A stretch of DNA of 64,000 nt, from contig NZ_JAMGSL010000006.1 of the NCBI RefSeq assembly GCF_025195125.1, forward strand, positions 107,815 through 171,814, written 5' to 3'. This DNA comes from Streptomyces sp. Je 1-79 (GTDB lineage: Bacteria > Actinomycetota > Actinomycetes > Streptomycetales > Streptomycetaceae). Numbering within the stretch: position 1 is the first letter of the stretch; each line of letters opens with the position of its first letter. Under the pieces are notes generated by a model. That model did no database searches, had not been told where the DNA came from, and saw nothing but the letters and a program-made list of their open reading frames with translations. Positions 17,590-25,965 of this stretch are shown piece after piece. The position numbers and the translations under genes are program-made.

Positions 17590-18371
17590 GCGTCCACCGT
17601 CTCCCTGCCCGGCGGCCGGCCTCCCGGTCCGCCTCCGGAGCTGCCTGCCGGCCGGTCTCCCGACCGTCGGCCGACGAGCCGCGCCACCGGTCCGTACGCG
17701 GCTCCGCCAAGGATCAGTACACACCCGCCGACGATCGCGTAGAAGAGCGGCTCCACGGGTCCGCGGCCGGAGATCCCGCCGGGCAGGGCCGCGAAGCCCG
17801 TCGGCCGCTCCACGAGCTCGGCGTCGGGCCAGGCGACGGCGTCGACCCGGGCGGTGACGGCCGAGTTCGGCACGGAGCCCTGGCCGGCCTCTTCGAGGTG
17901 GCTGCGGGAGTCCAAAGAGTTGTGGCGCTCATCGCCGAGGAGGAAGAGCTTGCCCTCCGGGACGGTCACGGAGAACTTCTCCCCGGAGGCCGGGGCGCCG
18001 GCCAGGGTGTACGGCTCCTCGATCGGCTTGCCGTCGATGGTGAGCCGTCCGTCCTTGTCGCAGCAGGCGACGGTGTCGCCGCCGACGCCGACGACCCGCT
18101 TGACCATGGGCATGTCGCCCCACAGCGGGTCGTTGAAGATCACGATGTCACCGCGCCGGACCTCGTCGCCGTCGATCCGCTGGGCGAGGACCTTGGACCC
18201 GACGGCCAGGGCAGGCGTCATCGAGTCGCTGGGCACGGTGTACGGCTGGTAGGCCACGGCTCCCCAGGCGAAGCCGCCCAGGAAGAGCACACAGCCGACG
18301 GCCACGACCAGCCCCGACAGGACACTGCCGAGGCGGCCGCGGCCGCCTTCCGTACGTATGGTTCCGCTCAT
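17586..18371 (-). CDS. sipZ: Type I signal peptidase (SipZ-like)
   Basis: 261 residues. One N-terminal membrane segment (LSGLVVAVGCVLFLGGFAWG) precedes the catalytic Ser in PSDSMTPAL. The general-base Lys is in KRVVGVGGDTV and box E is GDERHNSLDSR. A second C-terminal hydrophobic segment (LFYAIVGGCVLILGGAAYG) gives a two-TM topology with a basic tail. The start at 18371 has GGGGAG 7 nt upstream; a GTG 48 nt further up is possible. It is the last of four paralogues and overlaps the Nudix gene. Confidence 0.92.
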   Translation of the reverse strand: MSGTIRTEGGRGRLGSVLSGLVVAVGCVLFLGGFAWGAVAYQPYTVPSDSMTPALAVGSKVLAQRIDGDEVRRGDIVIFNDPLWGDMPMVKRVVGVGGDTVACCDKDGRLTIDGKPIEEPYTLAGAPASGEKFSVTVPEGKLFLLGDERHNSLDSRSHLEEAGQGSVPNSAVTARVDAVAWPDAELVERPTGFAALPGGISGRGPVEPLFYAIVGGCVLILGGAAYGPVARLVGRRSGDRPAGSSGGGPGGRPPGRETVDA

Positions 18372-18434
18372 CCCAGCGCTCCCCACCTCGAAGGTCGGTT
18401 CGACGATCTGGGACGGCACCCTACCCGCGCGTCA

Positions 18435-19379
18435 CTACTCGGCGGTATGCCGAGATGTGAGCCTCTTCCTGCGCCAGAGAACCAGGGGCAGCGCGCCGGC
18501 CAGTCCGGCCGCGCCCGGGGCCACGGCCAGCGCCTGGCTCAGGCCCGGCTGGTCGAAGGTCTCCGGCACGGGCAGCGTGGACCAGCGGGTGACCGGCCAG
18601 GCGACGAAGACCGCGCGGCCCACGACCTGATCGTTCGGCACGGTGCCGCCGCCCGCGAGGTTCTGGTGGTAGCGGGAGTCCAGCGAGTTCTGCCGGTTGT
18701 CACCCATGACCCAGATGCTGCCGTCGGGGATCGTGATCGGCCCGAAGGGCTTGTCACCGCAGGGCGAGGAGCCGGGGGCGATGTACGAGGTCTCGTCCAG
18801 CGCCTTGCCGTTGAGGACGACCTTGCCGCCCTCCTTGCAGGAGACCGTGTCGCCGCCCACCGCGATGACGCGCTTGATCAGGTCCTTCTCCTCGGCCGAG
18901 GGCATCAGGCCGATGAAGGACAGGAACTCCTGGAGCACGTTCGGGTCCGGGGTGGGCTCGCCCTCCAGCCAGCCGCCCGGGTCGTGGAAGACGACGACCT
19001 CGCCGCGCTCCGGCTCGGAGCCGAACCACGGGGTCAGCTTGTCCACCAGCACCCGGTCGCCCCGCTGCAGCGTGTTCATCATCGAGTCCGAGGGGATCGA
19101 GAACGCCTGCACCAGGAAGGTCTTGATCAGCAGCGCGAGCAGCAGGGCGATACCGATCAGCAGCGGCAGTTCCTTCCAGAAGGAACGCGGCTTCTTCGGA
19201 GCGCCGTCGGCCTCCCCGTTCTCGCCGTCCCGACCGTCTCGGCCGGCGCCGTCCGCGGGGTCGGCGTCCGGCCCGTCGCCGGAGTCATCCCTCATGGCCA
19301 CCGACGACTCGGCGGGCCGCTCGGGCCTCTCCTCGGGCTCGTCGTGTCCGGATCGTGCGCCGACGGCCACATCCCCCAC
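18435..19379 (-). CDS. sipY: Type I signal peptidase (SipY-like)
   Basis: 314 residues. An acidic N-terminal tail of about 65 residues precedes a membrane segment (ELPLLIGIALLLALLIKTF). Catalytic motifs: Ser in PSDSMMNTL, Lys in KRVIAVGGDTV, and GDNRQNSLDSR. A second hydrophobic stretch near the end (ALAVAPGAAGLAGALPLVL) may also span the membrane. The GTG at 19379 has GAGGAG 6 nt upstream; GTG-19385 would be too close to it. The first 95 nt overlap the end of sipX in another frame, unusual even for this dense operon. Confidence 0.9.
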   Translation of the reverse strand: MGDVAVGARSGHDEPEERPERPAESSVAMRDDSGDGPDADPADGAGRDGRDGENGEADGAPKKPRSFWKELPLLIGIALLLALLIKTFLVQAFSIPSDSMMNTLQRGDRVLVDKLTPWFGSEPERGEVVVFHDPGGWLEGEPTPDPNVLQEFLSFIGLMPSAEEKDLIKRVIAVGGDTVSCKEGGKVVLNGKALDETSYIAPGSSPCGDKPFGPITIPDGSIWVMGDNRQNSLDSRYHQNLAGGGTVPNDQVVGRAVFVAWPVTRWSTLPVPETFDQPGLSQALAVAPGAAGLAGALPLVLWRRKRLTSRHTAE

Positions 19380-20343
19380 ATCCACTCCTCAGTCCGTGCA
19401 CATGCCCGCCCCAGAACAGGGACAGGCCCACCACTCCCATAACGAGCGGGAGTTCCGCAGGGGTCGGGAGCCAGGGCAATCCGTTCAGATTCCGCGAAGA
19501 CACACTATGCGACGCGCCGCCCGCGGACACAGATCCCGAACGACCGTCCGGTACGGCCGCAAACGTGTCCGGCTCCTCCAGGCGTCGCCAGTGGCTGACC
19601 GGCCAGACGATGCCGACCGCCCGGCCGACGACGTCGTCCACGGAGATCGTTCCCTGGTCCTTCTCCTCGAGGTGGAAGCGGGAGTCGGCGGAGTCCGAGC
19701 GGTGGTCGCCCAGTACGAAGATCCGGCCCTGAGGCACCGTCACCTTGAACTTGATCTTCGAGGGTTCGTTCCCGGGGTGCAGGTACGGCTCGTCCAGCGG
19801 TACGCCGTTGACCGTGATCCGCCCGTCCTTGTCGCAGCAGGCGACGGTGTCGCCGCCGACCGCCACGACACGCTTGATGAGGTCCTGTTCGTCGGCCGAG
19901 GGCAGCAGCCCGATGAAGGTCAGGGCCTGTTTGACCTGCTTGAGGCCGATCGGGTCGTCGGCCGGCGGCGCGGCGTCCTGGAGCCAGTTGCCGGGATCCT
20001 TGAAGACGACGACGTCGCCGCGCTGGGGCGTGGAGCCGAACCAGGGCGTGAGTTTGTCGACCACGACCCGGTCGTCGATCCGGATCGTCTGCTCCATCGA
20101 GCCGGACGGGATGACGAACGCCTGGACCAGGAAGGTCTTCAGGACGAGCGCGATCAGTACGGCGACTCCGACGAGGAGCGGGATCTCCTTGACCGCCGAG
20201 CGCTGCCGTCGGCGCTTGACCTTGCGGGCGAGCTTGCGGCGCTCAGCCCGGCCGGGCATCGGACGGGCGCCGTCCGTGGGGCGTGTGCCGGTGGGGAGCC
20301 GCGTGTCGCCGCCGTGCGCGGACGCCCTGCCCCGGTTACCCAT
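19285..20343 (-). CDS. sipX: Type I signal peptidase (SipX-like)
   Basis: 352 residues, long for the family. A strongly basic region (RRKLARKVKRRRQR) lies before the membrane segment (IPLLVGVAVLIALVLKTF). Catalytic Ser is in PSGSMEQTI, Lys in KRVVAVGGDTV, box E is GDHRSDSADSR. A C-terminal hydrophobic segment (LPLVMGVVGLSLFWGG) is followed by about 45 Arg/Cys-rich residues that overlap sipY, so the true tail is unusual. The ATG at 20343 overlaps the sipW stop by 8 nt. Confidence 0.9.
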   Translation of the reverse strand: MGNRGRASAHGGDTRLPTGTRPTDGARPMPGRAERRKLARKVKRRRQRSAVKEIPLLVGVAVLIALVLKTFLVQAFVIPSGSMEQTIRIDDRVVVDKLTPWFGSTPQRGDVVVFKDPGNWLQDAAPPADDPIGLKQVKQALTFIGLLPSADEQDLIKRVVAVGGDTVACCDKDGRITVNGVPLDEPYLHPGNEPSKIKFKVTVPQGRIFVLGDHRSDSADSRFHLEEKDQGTISVDDVVGRAVGIVWPVSHWRRLEEPDTFAAVPDGRSGSVSAGGASHSVSSRNLNGLPWLPTPAELPLVMGVVGLSLFWGGHVHGLRSGCGGCGRRRTIRTRRARGEARAARRVVGGHEG

Positions 20344-21208
20344 GGCCACCCGCCGCGGGTGCGGGTACGGCGTCGAAGGCACCGGTCTCCGGCACCGTGG
20401 CCCAGCGGGCGAAGGGCCAGCCGATCCAGTCCGCGCGGCCGATCACCTGCTCGACGGGCACCATGCCGCCGCCCGGCTGCCCCAGGTGGTCGCGGGAATC
20501 GCTCGACTGACTTCTGTGGTCGCCCATGACGAACAGGGTGCCCTGCGGTACGACGATGTCGAAGGGCGCCTTCGAGGGTGCGTCACCCAGCTGGACGTAC
20601 CACTCCTCGACGGGCACGCCGTTGACGGTGAGTCGGCCGTTCCCGTCGCAGCAGACGACGCGGTCGCCGCCGACGCCCACGACCCGTTTCACGAAGTCGG
20701 TCTCGGCGGGCTCGGCGAGGCCGAGGGCCGCGGCGGCGCCGCGCAGCACTCCGGTGACCGGGTTCTCCTCGGGGGCTTCCTGGAGGAAGGAGCCGGTGCC
20801 GTCGAAGACGACGACGTCGCCACGGCGCGGCTGTTCGCCGAAGCGGTACGCCAGCTTGTTCACCAGGATCCGGTCCCCGACCTGGAGCGTCGGCTCCATC
20901 GAGCGGCTGGGGATCAGGAACGGCTGCAGGACGAAGTGGCTGGGGAGCATCAGGAAGACGACGCAGACGGCGCCGAAGATCCCCGTGCGCCGCCAGGACC
21001 ACCCGGCCCGCCCGCTGGACGCCGCCGGGCGTCCGGTGGACTCCGCGGGTCTCCCGGTGGACTCCGCGAGTCTCCCGGTGGACTCCGCGAGTCTCTCGGT
21101 GACGGCCGGCTCCGTGGTCCGCTCGGACCCGGAAAGACGCGCGGAGCGCGACCGCTCCTCCGTCGTGGAGGAGCGGTCGCGCTCCGTGTGCTGTGCTTCG
21201 GTGTCCAT
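20336..21208 (-). CDS. sipW: Type I signal peptidase (SipW-like)
   Basis: 290 residues. The cytoplasmic N-terminus of about 70 residues contains four copies of a 7-residue unit (LAESTGR type). The membrane segment is IFGAVCVVFLMLPSHFV; catalytic Ser is in PSRSMEPTL, Lys in KRVVGVGGDRV and box E is GDHRSQSSDSR. It is the first gene of the four-peptidase cluster, 71 nt after rplS. Codons 9-22 also encode a 19-bp perfect hairpin. There is no strong ribosome site before the ATG, so the start is moderately sure. Confidence 0.9.
   Translation of the reverse strand: MDTEAQHTERDRSSTTEERSRSARLSGSERTTEPAVTERLAESTGRLAESTGRPAESTGRPAASSGRAGWSWRRTGIFGAVCVVFLMLPSHFVLQPFLIPSRSMEPTLQVGDRILVNKLAYRFGEQPRRGDVVVFDGTGSFLQEAPEENPVTGVLRGAAAALGLAEPAETDFVKRVVGVGGDRVVCCDGNGRLTVNGVPVEEWYVQLGDAPSKAPFDIVVPQGTLFVMGDHRSQSSDSRDHLGQPGGGMVPVEQVIGRADWIGWPFARWATVPETGAFDAVPAPAAGGHG
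21013..21096. repeat. Four-copy 21-bp tandem repeat inside sipW
   Basis: Units start at 21013, 21034, 21055 and 21076. The last three are nearly identical (CGGTGGACTCCGCGAGTCTCC with 1-2 changes) and the first is diverged. They encode the heptad-length repeats LAESTGR/PAESTGR in the cytoplasmic tail and preserve frame. Confidence 0.88.
21143..21185 (-). promoter_or_regulatory. 19-bp perfect hairpin in the 5' coding region of sipW
   Basis: GGAGCGCGACCGCTCCTCC (21143-21161) pairs perfectly with 21167-21185 around a 5-nt loop GTCGT. In the transcript it lies about 25-65 nt after the sipW start codon. A stem this long within coding DNA is unlikely by chance and could act in attenuation or RNA cleavage between rplS and the sip genes. 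Confidence 0.7.
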
Positions 21209-21279
21209 CGGGGGCAGAGCCTATCCGGCCGCCCTGTGCGTCAGTGCTCCGAAGCCCCGCGCGATCGGTGAGCCGGAGC

Positions 21280-21630
21280 TCACCTGTCGCGCTTCTCCTT
21301 GATCTTGGCAGCCTTGCCGCGCAGCTCACGCAGGTAGTAGAGCTTGGCGCGACGGACGTCACCGCGGCTGACGAGCTCGATCTTCTCGAAGATCGGGCTG
21401 TTGACCGGGAAGGTGCGCTCGACACCGACGGAGAACGAGACCTTGCGGACCGTGAAGGTCTCGCTGACGCCCGAGCCCTGGCGGCGGATGACGACACCCT
21501 TGAACTGCTGGATACGCGAGCGATTGCCTTCGATGACGCGCACGTGGACGTTCACGGTGTCACCGGGGCGGAAGGTGGGGAGGTCGGAGCGGAGCGAAGC
21601 CGCGTTGACCGAGTCGAGCAGGGAGGCCAT
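21280..21630 (-). CDS. rplS: 50S ribosomal protein L19
   Basis: 116 residues, standard length. It starts [20 protein letters not shown] and carries the L19 pattern [20 protein letters not shown], with [20 protein letters not shown] and [15 protein letters not shown] near the C-terminus. The start at 21630 is standard; an upstream Met would add nine residues without similarity. It follows trmD by 129 nt and precedes sipW, the usual bacterial trmD-rplS-lepB order. Confidence 0.98.
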   Translation of the reverse strand: MASLLDSVNAASLRSDLPTFRPGDTVNVHVRVIEGNRSRIQQFKGVVIRRQGSGVSETFTVRKVSFSVGVERTFPVNSPIFEKIELVSRGDVRRAKLYYLRELRGKAAKIKEKRDR

Positions 21631-21759
21631 GGTGGTCTCTTTCCTCGCTGATGCCACAGGTCATCAGCGGAACGTTCGAAGCAGAGGATGAAGCGCCGTG
21701 GCACCGGGCGGGCGTCGTCCCCCTGTGGCAGGGGCGCTCGTCGGACACACAGCAGCGGC

Positions 21760-22581
21760 CTATTCTTCCACGGCGTCCGGCCTGCGCCAAAATCGGCCGC
21801 CGGGCTCGGGGGCCCAGCCGAGGATGGAGAGGGTCTCGCGGTCCTTCTTGTCGAAGGCGGAGGGGTCGCAGCGCTCGATCAGGTCCGGCCGGTTCGCCGC
21901 CGTACGCCGGAAGGCCTCGTCGCGGCGCCAGCGTGCGATCTTCCCGTGGTGCCCGCTGAGGAGTACGTCGGGGATGGCGCGGCCCCGCCACTCGGGGGGC
22001 TTGGTGTAGACGGGCCCTTCGAGGAGGTTCTCCATGGCCCCGGGCGCGAAGGAGTCGTCGCGGTGGGACTCGGCGTTGCCGAGGACGCCCGGCAGCAGTC
22101 GCGCCACGGCCTCGGTGACGACCAGGACGGCGGCCTCGCCGCCGGCCAGGACGTAGTCGCCGATGGAGACCTCGTAGACCGGCATCCGGGTCGCGTACTC
22201 GTCCATGACGCGCCGGTCGATGCCTTCGTAGCGGGCCGGCGTGAAGATCAGCCAGGGTCGCTCGGAGAGCTCGACGGCGAGCTCCTGGGTGAAGGGGCGC
22301 CCGCTGGGCGTGGGGACGACCAGCGCGGGTCCGTGCGCGCCGGCCTCGAAGCCGTCGGCGAGGGTCTGGTCGAGGGCGTCGCCCCAGGGCTCGGTCTTCA
22401 TGACCATGCCGGGGCCGCCGCCGTAGGGGGTGTCGTCGACCGTGTTGTGCCGGTCGTAGGTCCACTCCCGCAGGTCGTGGACGTGGACGTCGAGCTGTCC
22501 ACGCGCGCGTGCCTTGCCGACCAGGGAGACGTTCAGCGGCTCCAGGTACTCGGGGAAGATCGTGACGACGTCGAGCCTCAT
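21760..22581 (-). CDS. trmD: tRNA (guanine-N1-)-methyltransferase TrmD
   Basis: 273 residues. The SPOUT knot motifs are visible: [64 protein letters not shown]-terminal domain ([19 protein letters not shown]) binds tRNA. It makes m1G37 in tRNAs and so prevents frameshifting. The ATG overlaps the rimM stop by 4 nt. Confidence 0.97.
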   Translation of the reverse strand: MRLDVVTIFPEYLEPLNVSLVGKARARGQLDVHVHDLREWTYDRHNTVDDTPYGGGPGMVMKTEPWGDALDQTLADGFEAGAHGPALVVPTPSGRPFTQELAVELSERPWLIFTPARYEGIDRRVMDEYATRMPVYEVSIGDYVLAGGEAAVLVVTEAVARLLPGVLGNAESHRDDSFAPGAMENLLEGPVYTKPPEWRGRAIPDVLLSGHHGKIARWRRDEAFRRTAANRPDLIERCDPSAFDKKDRETLSILGWAPEPGGRFWRRPDAVEE

Positions 22582-23147
22582 GCGTCTGAGCCCTCGTCCT
22601 CGTCCCCGGCCGCGTCCCGCGAGGAGGCGATCTCGGCGCGGTCGTCGATCAGCCCGGGCGGCGGGGTGATGACGGCGCGCTGCTCCTCCAGGTCGATCTC
22701 GGTGACGATCTCCTCGACGAACGGGATCATCAGCTCGGTGCCGTCGGGGCGCTCGACGATGAAGAGGTCCTGGGACGGCAGGTGCGAGATCTCGGTGATC
22801 CGGCCGATCTCGGTGCCGTCGGCGAGTACGACGTCCAGGTCCATGAGCTGGTGGTCGTAGTACTCGTCCTCCTCCGCCGGCATCTCGTCGGGGTCGACGT
22901 CGGCGATGAGGAGGGTGTTGCGCAGGGCCTCGGCCCCGTTGCGGTCGCGTACGCCCTCGAAGCGGAGCAGCAGGCGACCGCTGTGCACACGGCCGGTCTC
23001 GATGGTCAGGGGGCCTGTGGAGGCCGGATCGGTCAGCAGGACCGCTCCGGGGCTGAGCCTCAGTTCGGGCTCGTCCGTCCGTACCTCGACGGTGACCTCG
23101 CCCTTGATGCCGTGGGCGCGGCCGACCCGCGCGACTACCAGCTGCAC
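22578..23147 (-). CDS. rimM: 16S rRNA-processing protein RimM
   Basis: 189 residues. The N-terminal barrel begins [20 protein letters not shown]; the PRC-barrel half includes [20 protein letters not shown] and [19 protein letters not shown]. RimM assists maturation of the 30S head and binds S19. A GTG start at 23147 is chosen, with GGAGAG about 9 nt upstream; the family conserved N-terminus begins right there. The acidic C-terminal tail of about 20 residues is common in actinomycetes. Confidence 0.95.
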   Translation of the reverse strand: MQLVVARVGRAHGIKGEVTVEVRTDEPELRLSPGAVLLTDPASTGPLTIETGRVHSGRLLLRFEGVRDRNGAEALRNTLLIADVDPDEMPAEEDEYYDHQLMDLDVVLADGTEIGRITEISHLPSQDLFIVERPDGTELMIPFVEEIVTEIDLEEQRAVITPPPGLIDDRAEIASSRDAAGDEDEGSDA

Positions 23148-23232
23148 GTCTTCATTCTCTCCTGATCCGACGACGACGGGCCGGGGCGGACCCGAAGGCC
23201 CTCCCCGGCCCGTGCCGGTGTGTCCAACTTGC

Positions 23233-23472
23233 TCAGCGGACCTGGTCCACGTCGACGAGGTCGACGCGGATGCCACGGCCGCCGATGGCGCCCACGACGG
23301 TACGCAGCGCACGCGCGGTGCGGCCGTTGCGGCCGATCACCTTGCCGAGGTCGTCGGGGTGGACCCGGACCTCAAGCACGCGGCCACGGCGCAGGTTGCG
23401 CGAGGCGACCTGCACATCGTCAGGGTTGTCGACGATGCCCTTCACGAGGTGCTCGAGAGCCTCCTCGAGCAT
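23233..23472 (-). CDS. KH-domain RNA-binding protein (KhpA-like)
   Basis: 79 residues: a single KH domain with the [18 protein letters not shown] loop (G-x-x-G motif GRNG). In other bacteria KhpA pairs with KhpB and binds many RNAs, affecting cell division; that is family knowledge. It sits between rpsP (2-nt gap) and rimM, the fixed actinobacterial order, so it shares the ribosome-protein transcript. Confidence 0.92.
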   Translation of the reverse strand: MLEEALEHLVKGIVDNPDDVQVASRNLRRGRVLEVRVHPDDLGKVIGRNGRTARALRTVVGAIGGRGIRVDLVDVDQVR

Positions 23473-23474
23473 GC

Positions 23475-23915
23475 TCAGGCCTCGGTCGACTCGGTGGACG
23501 CGGCCTCGGCCTCGTCCGCCTTCTTGTCGGCCTTCTTCGCCTTCGGGGTGATGGCCTCACCCTTGGCGTCGTCACCCTCGAGGGTCTTGGCGAACGCGTC
23601 GAAGGAGGCGCGCTTGTCCTCCTTCGTCGCCGGCTGCAGCAGCGGCGCGGGGGCCGGCAGGCCCTTGTGCTTCTGCCAGTCGCCGGTGAGCTTCAGGATG
23701 GCGAGGACGGGCTCGGTCGGCTGGGCGCCGACGGACAGCCAGTACTGAGCGCGGTCCGAGTCGACCTCGATCTTCGACGGGTTGTACGTCGGGTGGTACA
23801 GACCGATCTCCTCGATCGCACGACCGTCCCGGCGGGTGCGGGAGTCGGCGACGACGATGCGGTAGTGCGGCTGGCGAATCTTGCCGAGGCGCTTGAGCTT
23901 GATCTTGACTGCCAC
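23475..23915 (-). CDS. rpsP: 30S ribosomal protein S16
   Basis: 146 residues; the first 85 or so are the S16 core ([20 protein letters not shown] then [18 protein letters not shown]), and the rest is a Lys/Ala/Glu-rich extension usual in Streptomyces. The GTG at 23915 gives the canonical MAVKIKLKR start. It heads the rpsP-KH-rimM-trmD cluster; the promoter should lie in the 155 nt upstream, where I can name no clear boxes. Confidence 0.96.
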   Translation of the reverse strand: MAVKIKLKRLGKIRQPHYRIVVADSRTRRDGRAIEEIGLYHPTYNPSKIEVDSDRAQYWLSVGAQPTEPVLAILKLTGDWQKHKGLPAPAPLLQPATKEDKRASFDAFAKTLEGDDAKGEAITPKAKKADKKADEAEAASTESTEA

Positions 23916-24070
23916 TGGAGTGGTGTCTCCTGGTCTTGACGTGGTTGGGCACATGAGATGCCACGTGGGGTTGCGGTACTCGGGTGCCCGATGGACGCGT
24001 CAGCCGGAGGAGAGAGGGGTCCTGTGCGACTGTCGAGTACAGCTAGCCATTGTGCCACACGCCCGTGGCG

Positions 24071-24094
24071 CCCCGGACCCGGCAGGGTCCGGGG
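24071..24094 (-). terminator. Hairpin directly after the SprT-like gene
   Basis: CCCCGGACCC and GGGTCCGGGG pair around a GGCA/TGCC loop, starting immediately after the TGA at 24095. No strong T-run follows. It is a likely terminator that isolates rpsP transcription. Confidence 0.6.
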
Positions 24095-24688
24095 TCAGCC
24101 GGCCGCTCCCACCGATTCCGGGATGCGGAAGGGCTTGCCGCAGCCGCCGCAGACGATGGGGGCCTGGGCGAGCACCGACGGGACGACGCGGACGTTGCGG
24201 CCGCAGTCGCAGACGGCCTTCACGCGCACGCCGCCGCCGGAGGAGCCGTGGCGGGCGGCGGGGCCGCGGAAGGAGCGCTTGGTGTCCGCGGCCGTCGCGA
24301 CGGTATGGGCCTTCAGGGCGCGCTGGAGTCGCTCGATCGTGGGCCTGTACCGGCGCTTCGCCTCGGGGTTGAGCGTGACCAGGGAGAAGCCGCTGCTGGC
24401 GTGCGGCTCCTCGGGGTGGTCCAGGCCCATCTCCTCGGCGATCGCCAGGAATCTGCGGTTGTGGTAGCGGCCGGCGCGTGAGGTGTCGCGGACACCTCGG
24501 GCGGCGGCGATGCCGTGGACTGCCTCGTGGAGCAGTCGTTCGAAGGAGAGTTCGGCGCCACAGGCGGACGACGACTCTCCGATCAGGGACTCGGGCGCGG
24601 CAAGATCCGGCAGTTCGGGGTGGTGCCGCTGAATGTCGGCCCACGCCTGTGCCAGCTCTGCGGCGAGAACAGGTGGTGTCGTGCTCAC
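24095..24688 (-). CDS. SprT-like putative metalloprotein with zinc ribbon
   Basis: 197 residues. The central LHEAVHGIAAARG segment has an HExxH motif (HEAVH), with GRYHNRRFLAIAEEMGL following, as in SprT/Spartan-type proteins. The C-terminus carries a four-Cys zinc ribbon (CDCGRNVRV, then CGGCGKPFRIPES). This suggests a DNA- or protein-bound metalloprotease fold, as in proteases of DNA-protein crosslinks; activity is not proven. The GTG at 24688 is used; the frame stays open far upstream but changes in composition. It is divergent from the methyltransferase gene. Confidence 0.72.
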   Translation of the reverse strand: MSTTPPVLAAELAQAWADIQRHHPELPDLAAPESLIGESSSACGAELSFERLLHEAVHGIAAARGVRDTSRAGRYHNRRFLAIAEEMGLDHPEEPHASSGFSLVTLNPEAKRRYRPTIERLQRALKAHTVATAADTKRSFRGPAARHGSSGGGVRVKAVCDCGRNVRVVPSVLAQAPIVCGGCGKPFRIPESVGAAG

Positions 24689-25069
24689 GTCGCGTACAAC
24701 GAGCCGACGCGCCCCCGGGTTCCATTCCGGGGCATCCCAAATATTTTGCACGTACCCGTCAGTTGCCGTTGATGTGTCCGGACGAGGGTCAGTGCGCCGA
24801 TCTGGGGAGAAGTCGCACAGCTCGCGGCAAGGTGGTGCGTAGCGGCGCATACGCCCCGGCGCGTAGAGGTGGTGTACGCGCCCCGGGGGTCGATGCAGGG
24901 ACAGTACCGGCTGCCGGGTCCCGTCGGCGCATCGGGCCCTCCCCGGAGGGGAAGTGGTCCGGTGCGAGCACTGGACGCGGGCACGGATCGGCAGTTCCCT
25001 GACATACGGGGGGATGCGGGCACCTGTTCCACGGGGGCTGTCGACCAGGCACTGATTGGGGCGCTTTCC
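24689..25069. other. 381-nt divergent intergenic region
   Basis: It must hold promoters for the SprT-like gene (minus) and the methyltransferase gene (plus). An AT-rich island AAATATTTTGCA lies at 24739-24750, exceptional in this GC context and a possible minus-strand -10 area. I see no clear -35/-10 pair, no repeat and no RNA motif. Confidence 0.5.
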
Positions 25070-25831
25070 ATGACACCTACGCTCGTCCCGCACCACCCCG
25101 CGCGCGACTGGGCCGAGATCCAGGAGCGCATGCTCGTTCCGCTCTACGAGGCGGTGTACGACCGTCTTGAGGTGGGCCCGGGTTCCCGGGTCCTCGGGCT
25201 CGGCTGCGGGTCCGGCCTCGCGCTCCTGATGGCGGCTTCGCGGGGCGCGCGGGTCACCGGCGTGGACCGGGACCACGCGCGCGTGGAGCTGGCCCGGGAG
25301 CGTGTGCCGGAGGGTGCGGGGCACGTGGTCGTCGAGGGCGGCCCGGAGGATGTGACGGCGGGCGCGGGGGTCGCGCACCGCCCTCCGTACGACGTGATCA
25401 CGGCCTTCCACGCGTCGACGGGACTCGGCCGGGACCTGGCGGCTGTCACCCGTCTGGCGCAACCGGGCGCGGCGGTCGTCCTGGCGGGCTGGGGGCCGCC
25501 CGAGCGGTGCGCGACGGCGTCGGTGCTGAAGGTCGCGGCGCGGCTGGCGGGATGGCGGCCGGCCTTCCGTGACGACCTGGAGGACGTGGTGGCCAGGGCC
25601 GGTCTGAAGCCGGACGGCTCGGGGCGGGTGTCCTGCCCGTTCGGGTACGCGGATCCGGACAGCGCGGTACGGGGGCTCGTCTCGACGGGCGACTTCGACG
25701 CGGCGATCCGCGCGACGGACCCGGACCAGGTGGAGAAGGAGATCACGGAGGCGCTGCAGCCGTACGTCCGCCATGACGGCACGGTCTGGATGCCGAACGT
25801 CTTCCGCTACCTGGTCGCCCGCGTGCCGTAG
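25070..25831 (+). CDS. Class I SAM-dependent methyltransferase
   Basis: 253 residues. Motif I is RVLGLGCGSGLALL around residue 42, followed by VTGVDRDHARVELARERVP (motif II acid). A DVITAFHASTGLGRDL block and AVVLAGWGPPERC match small-molecule methyltransferases of the UbiE/Coq5 type. A Pro-rich C-terminal part includes VWMPNVFRYLVARVP. Substrate unknown. The ATG at 25070 is preceded by TTGGGGCG, a weak ribosome site. It is convergent with ftsH across a very long terminator stem. Confidence 0.82.
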   Translation: MTPTLVPHHPARDWAEIQERMLVPLYEAVYDRLEVGPGSRVLGLGCGSGLALLMAASRGARVTGVDRDHARVELARERVPEGAGHVVVEGGPEDVTAGAGVAHRPPYDVITAFHASTGLGRDLAAVTRLAQPGAAVVLAGWGPPERCATASVLKVAARLAGWRPAFRDDLEDVVARAGLKPDGSGRVSCPFGYADPDSAVRGLVSTGDFDAAIRATDPDQVEKEITEALQPYVRHDGTVWMPNVFRYLVARVP

Positions 25832-25835
25832 CAGC

Positions 25836-25887
25836 CACCGGTCCGGGGCCCGGGGGGCGAGCCGGACCCCCGGGCCCGGGACCGGTG
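25836..25887. terminator. 21-bp bidirectional terminator stem
   Basis: The arms 25836-25856 (starting CACCGGTCCGGGG) and 25867-25887 pair with one mismatch around a 10-nt loop. It starts 5 nt after the methyltransferase stop and lies between convergent genes. A degenerate second copy of the right arm follows at 25885-25912 (AACCCCCAAGCCCGGGACCG), so the element looks partly duplicated. Confidence 0.75.
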
Positions 25888-25965
25888 AGCCGAACCCCCA
25901 AGCCCGGGACCGAGAGCCGGGCCCGAGGGCTCCGGCACGGGTCCCCGGATCCCGCGCGCGTGGCG

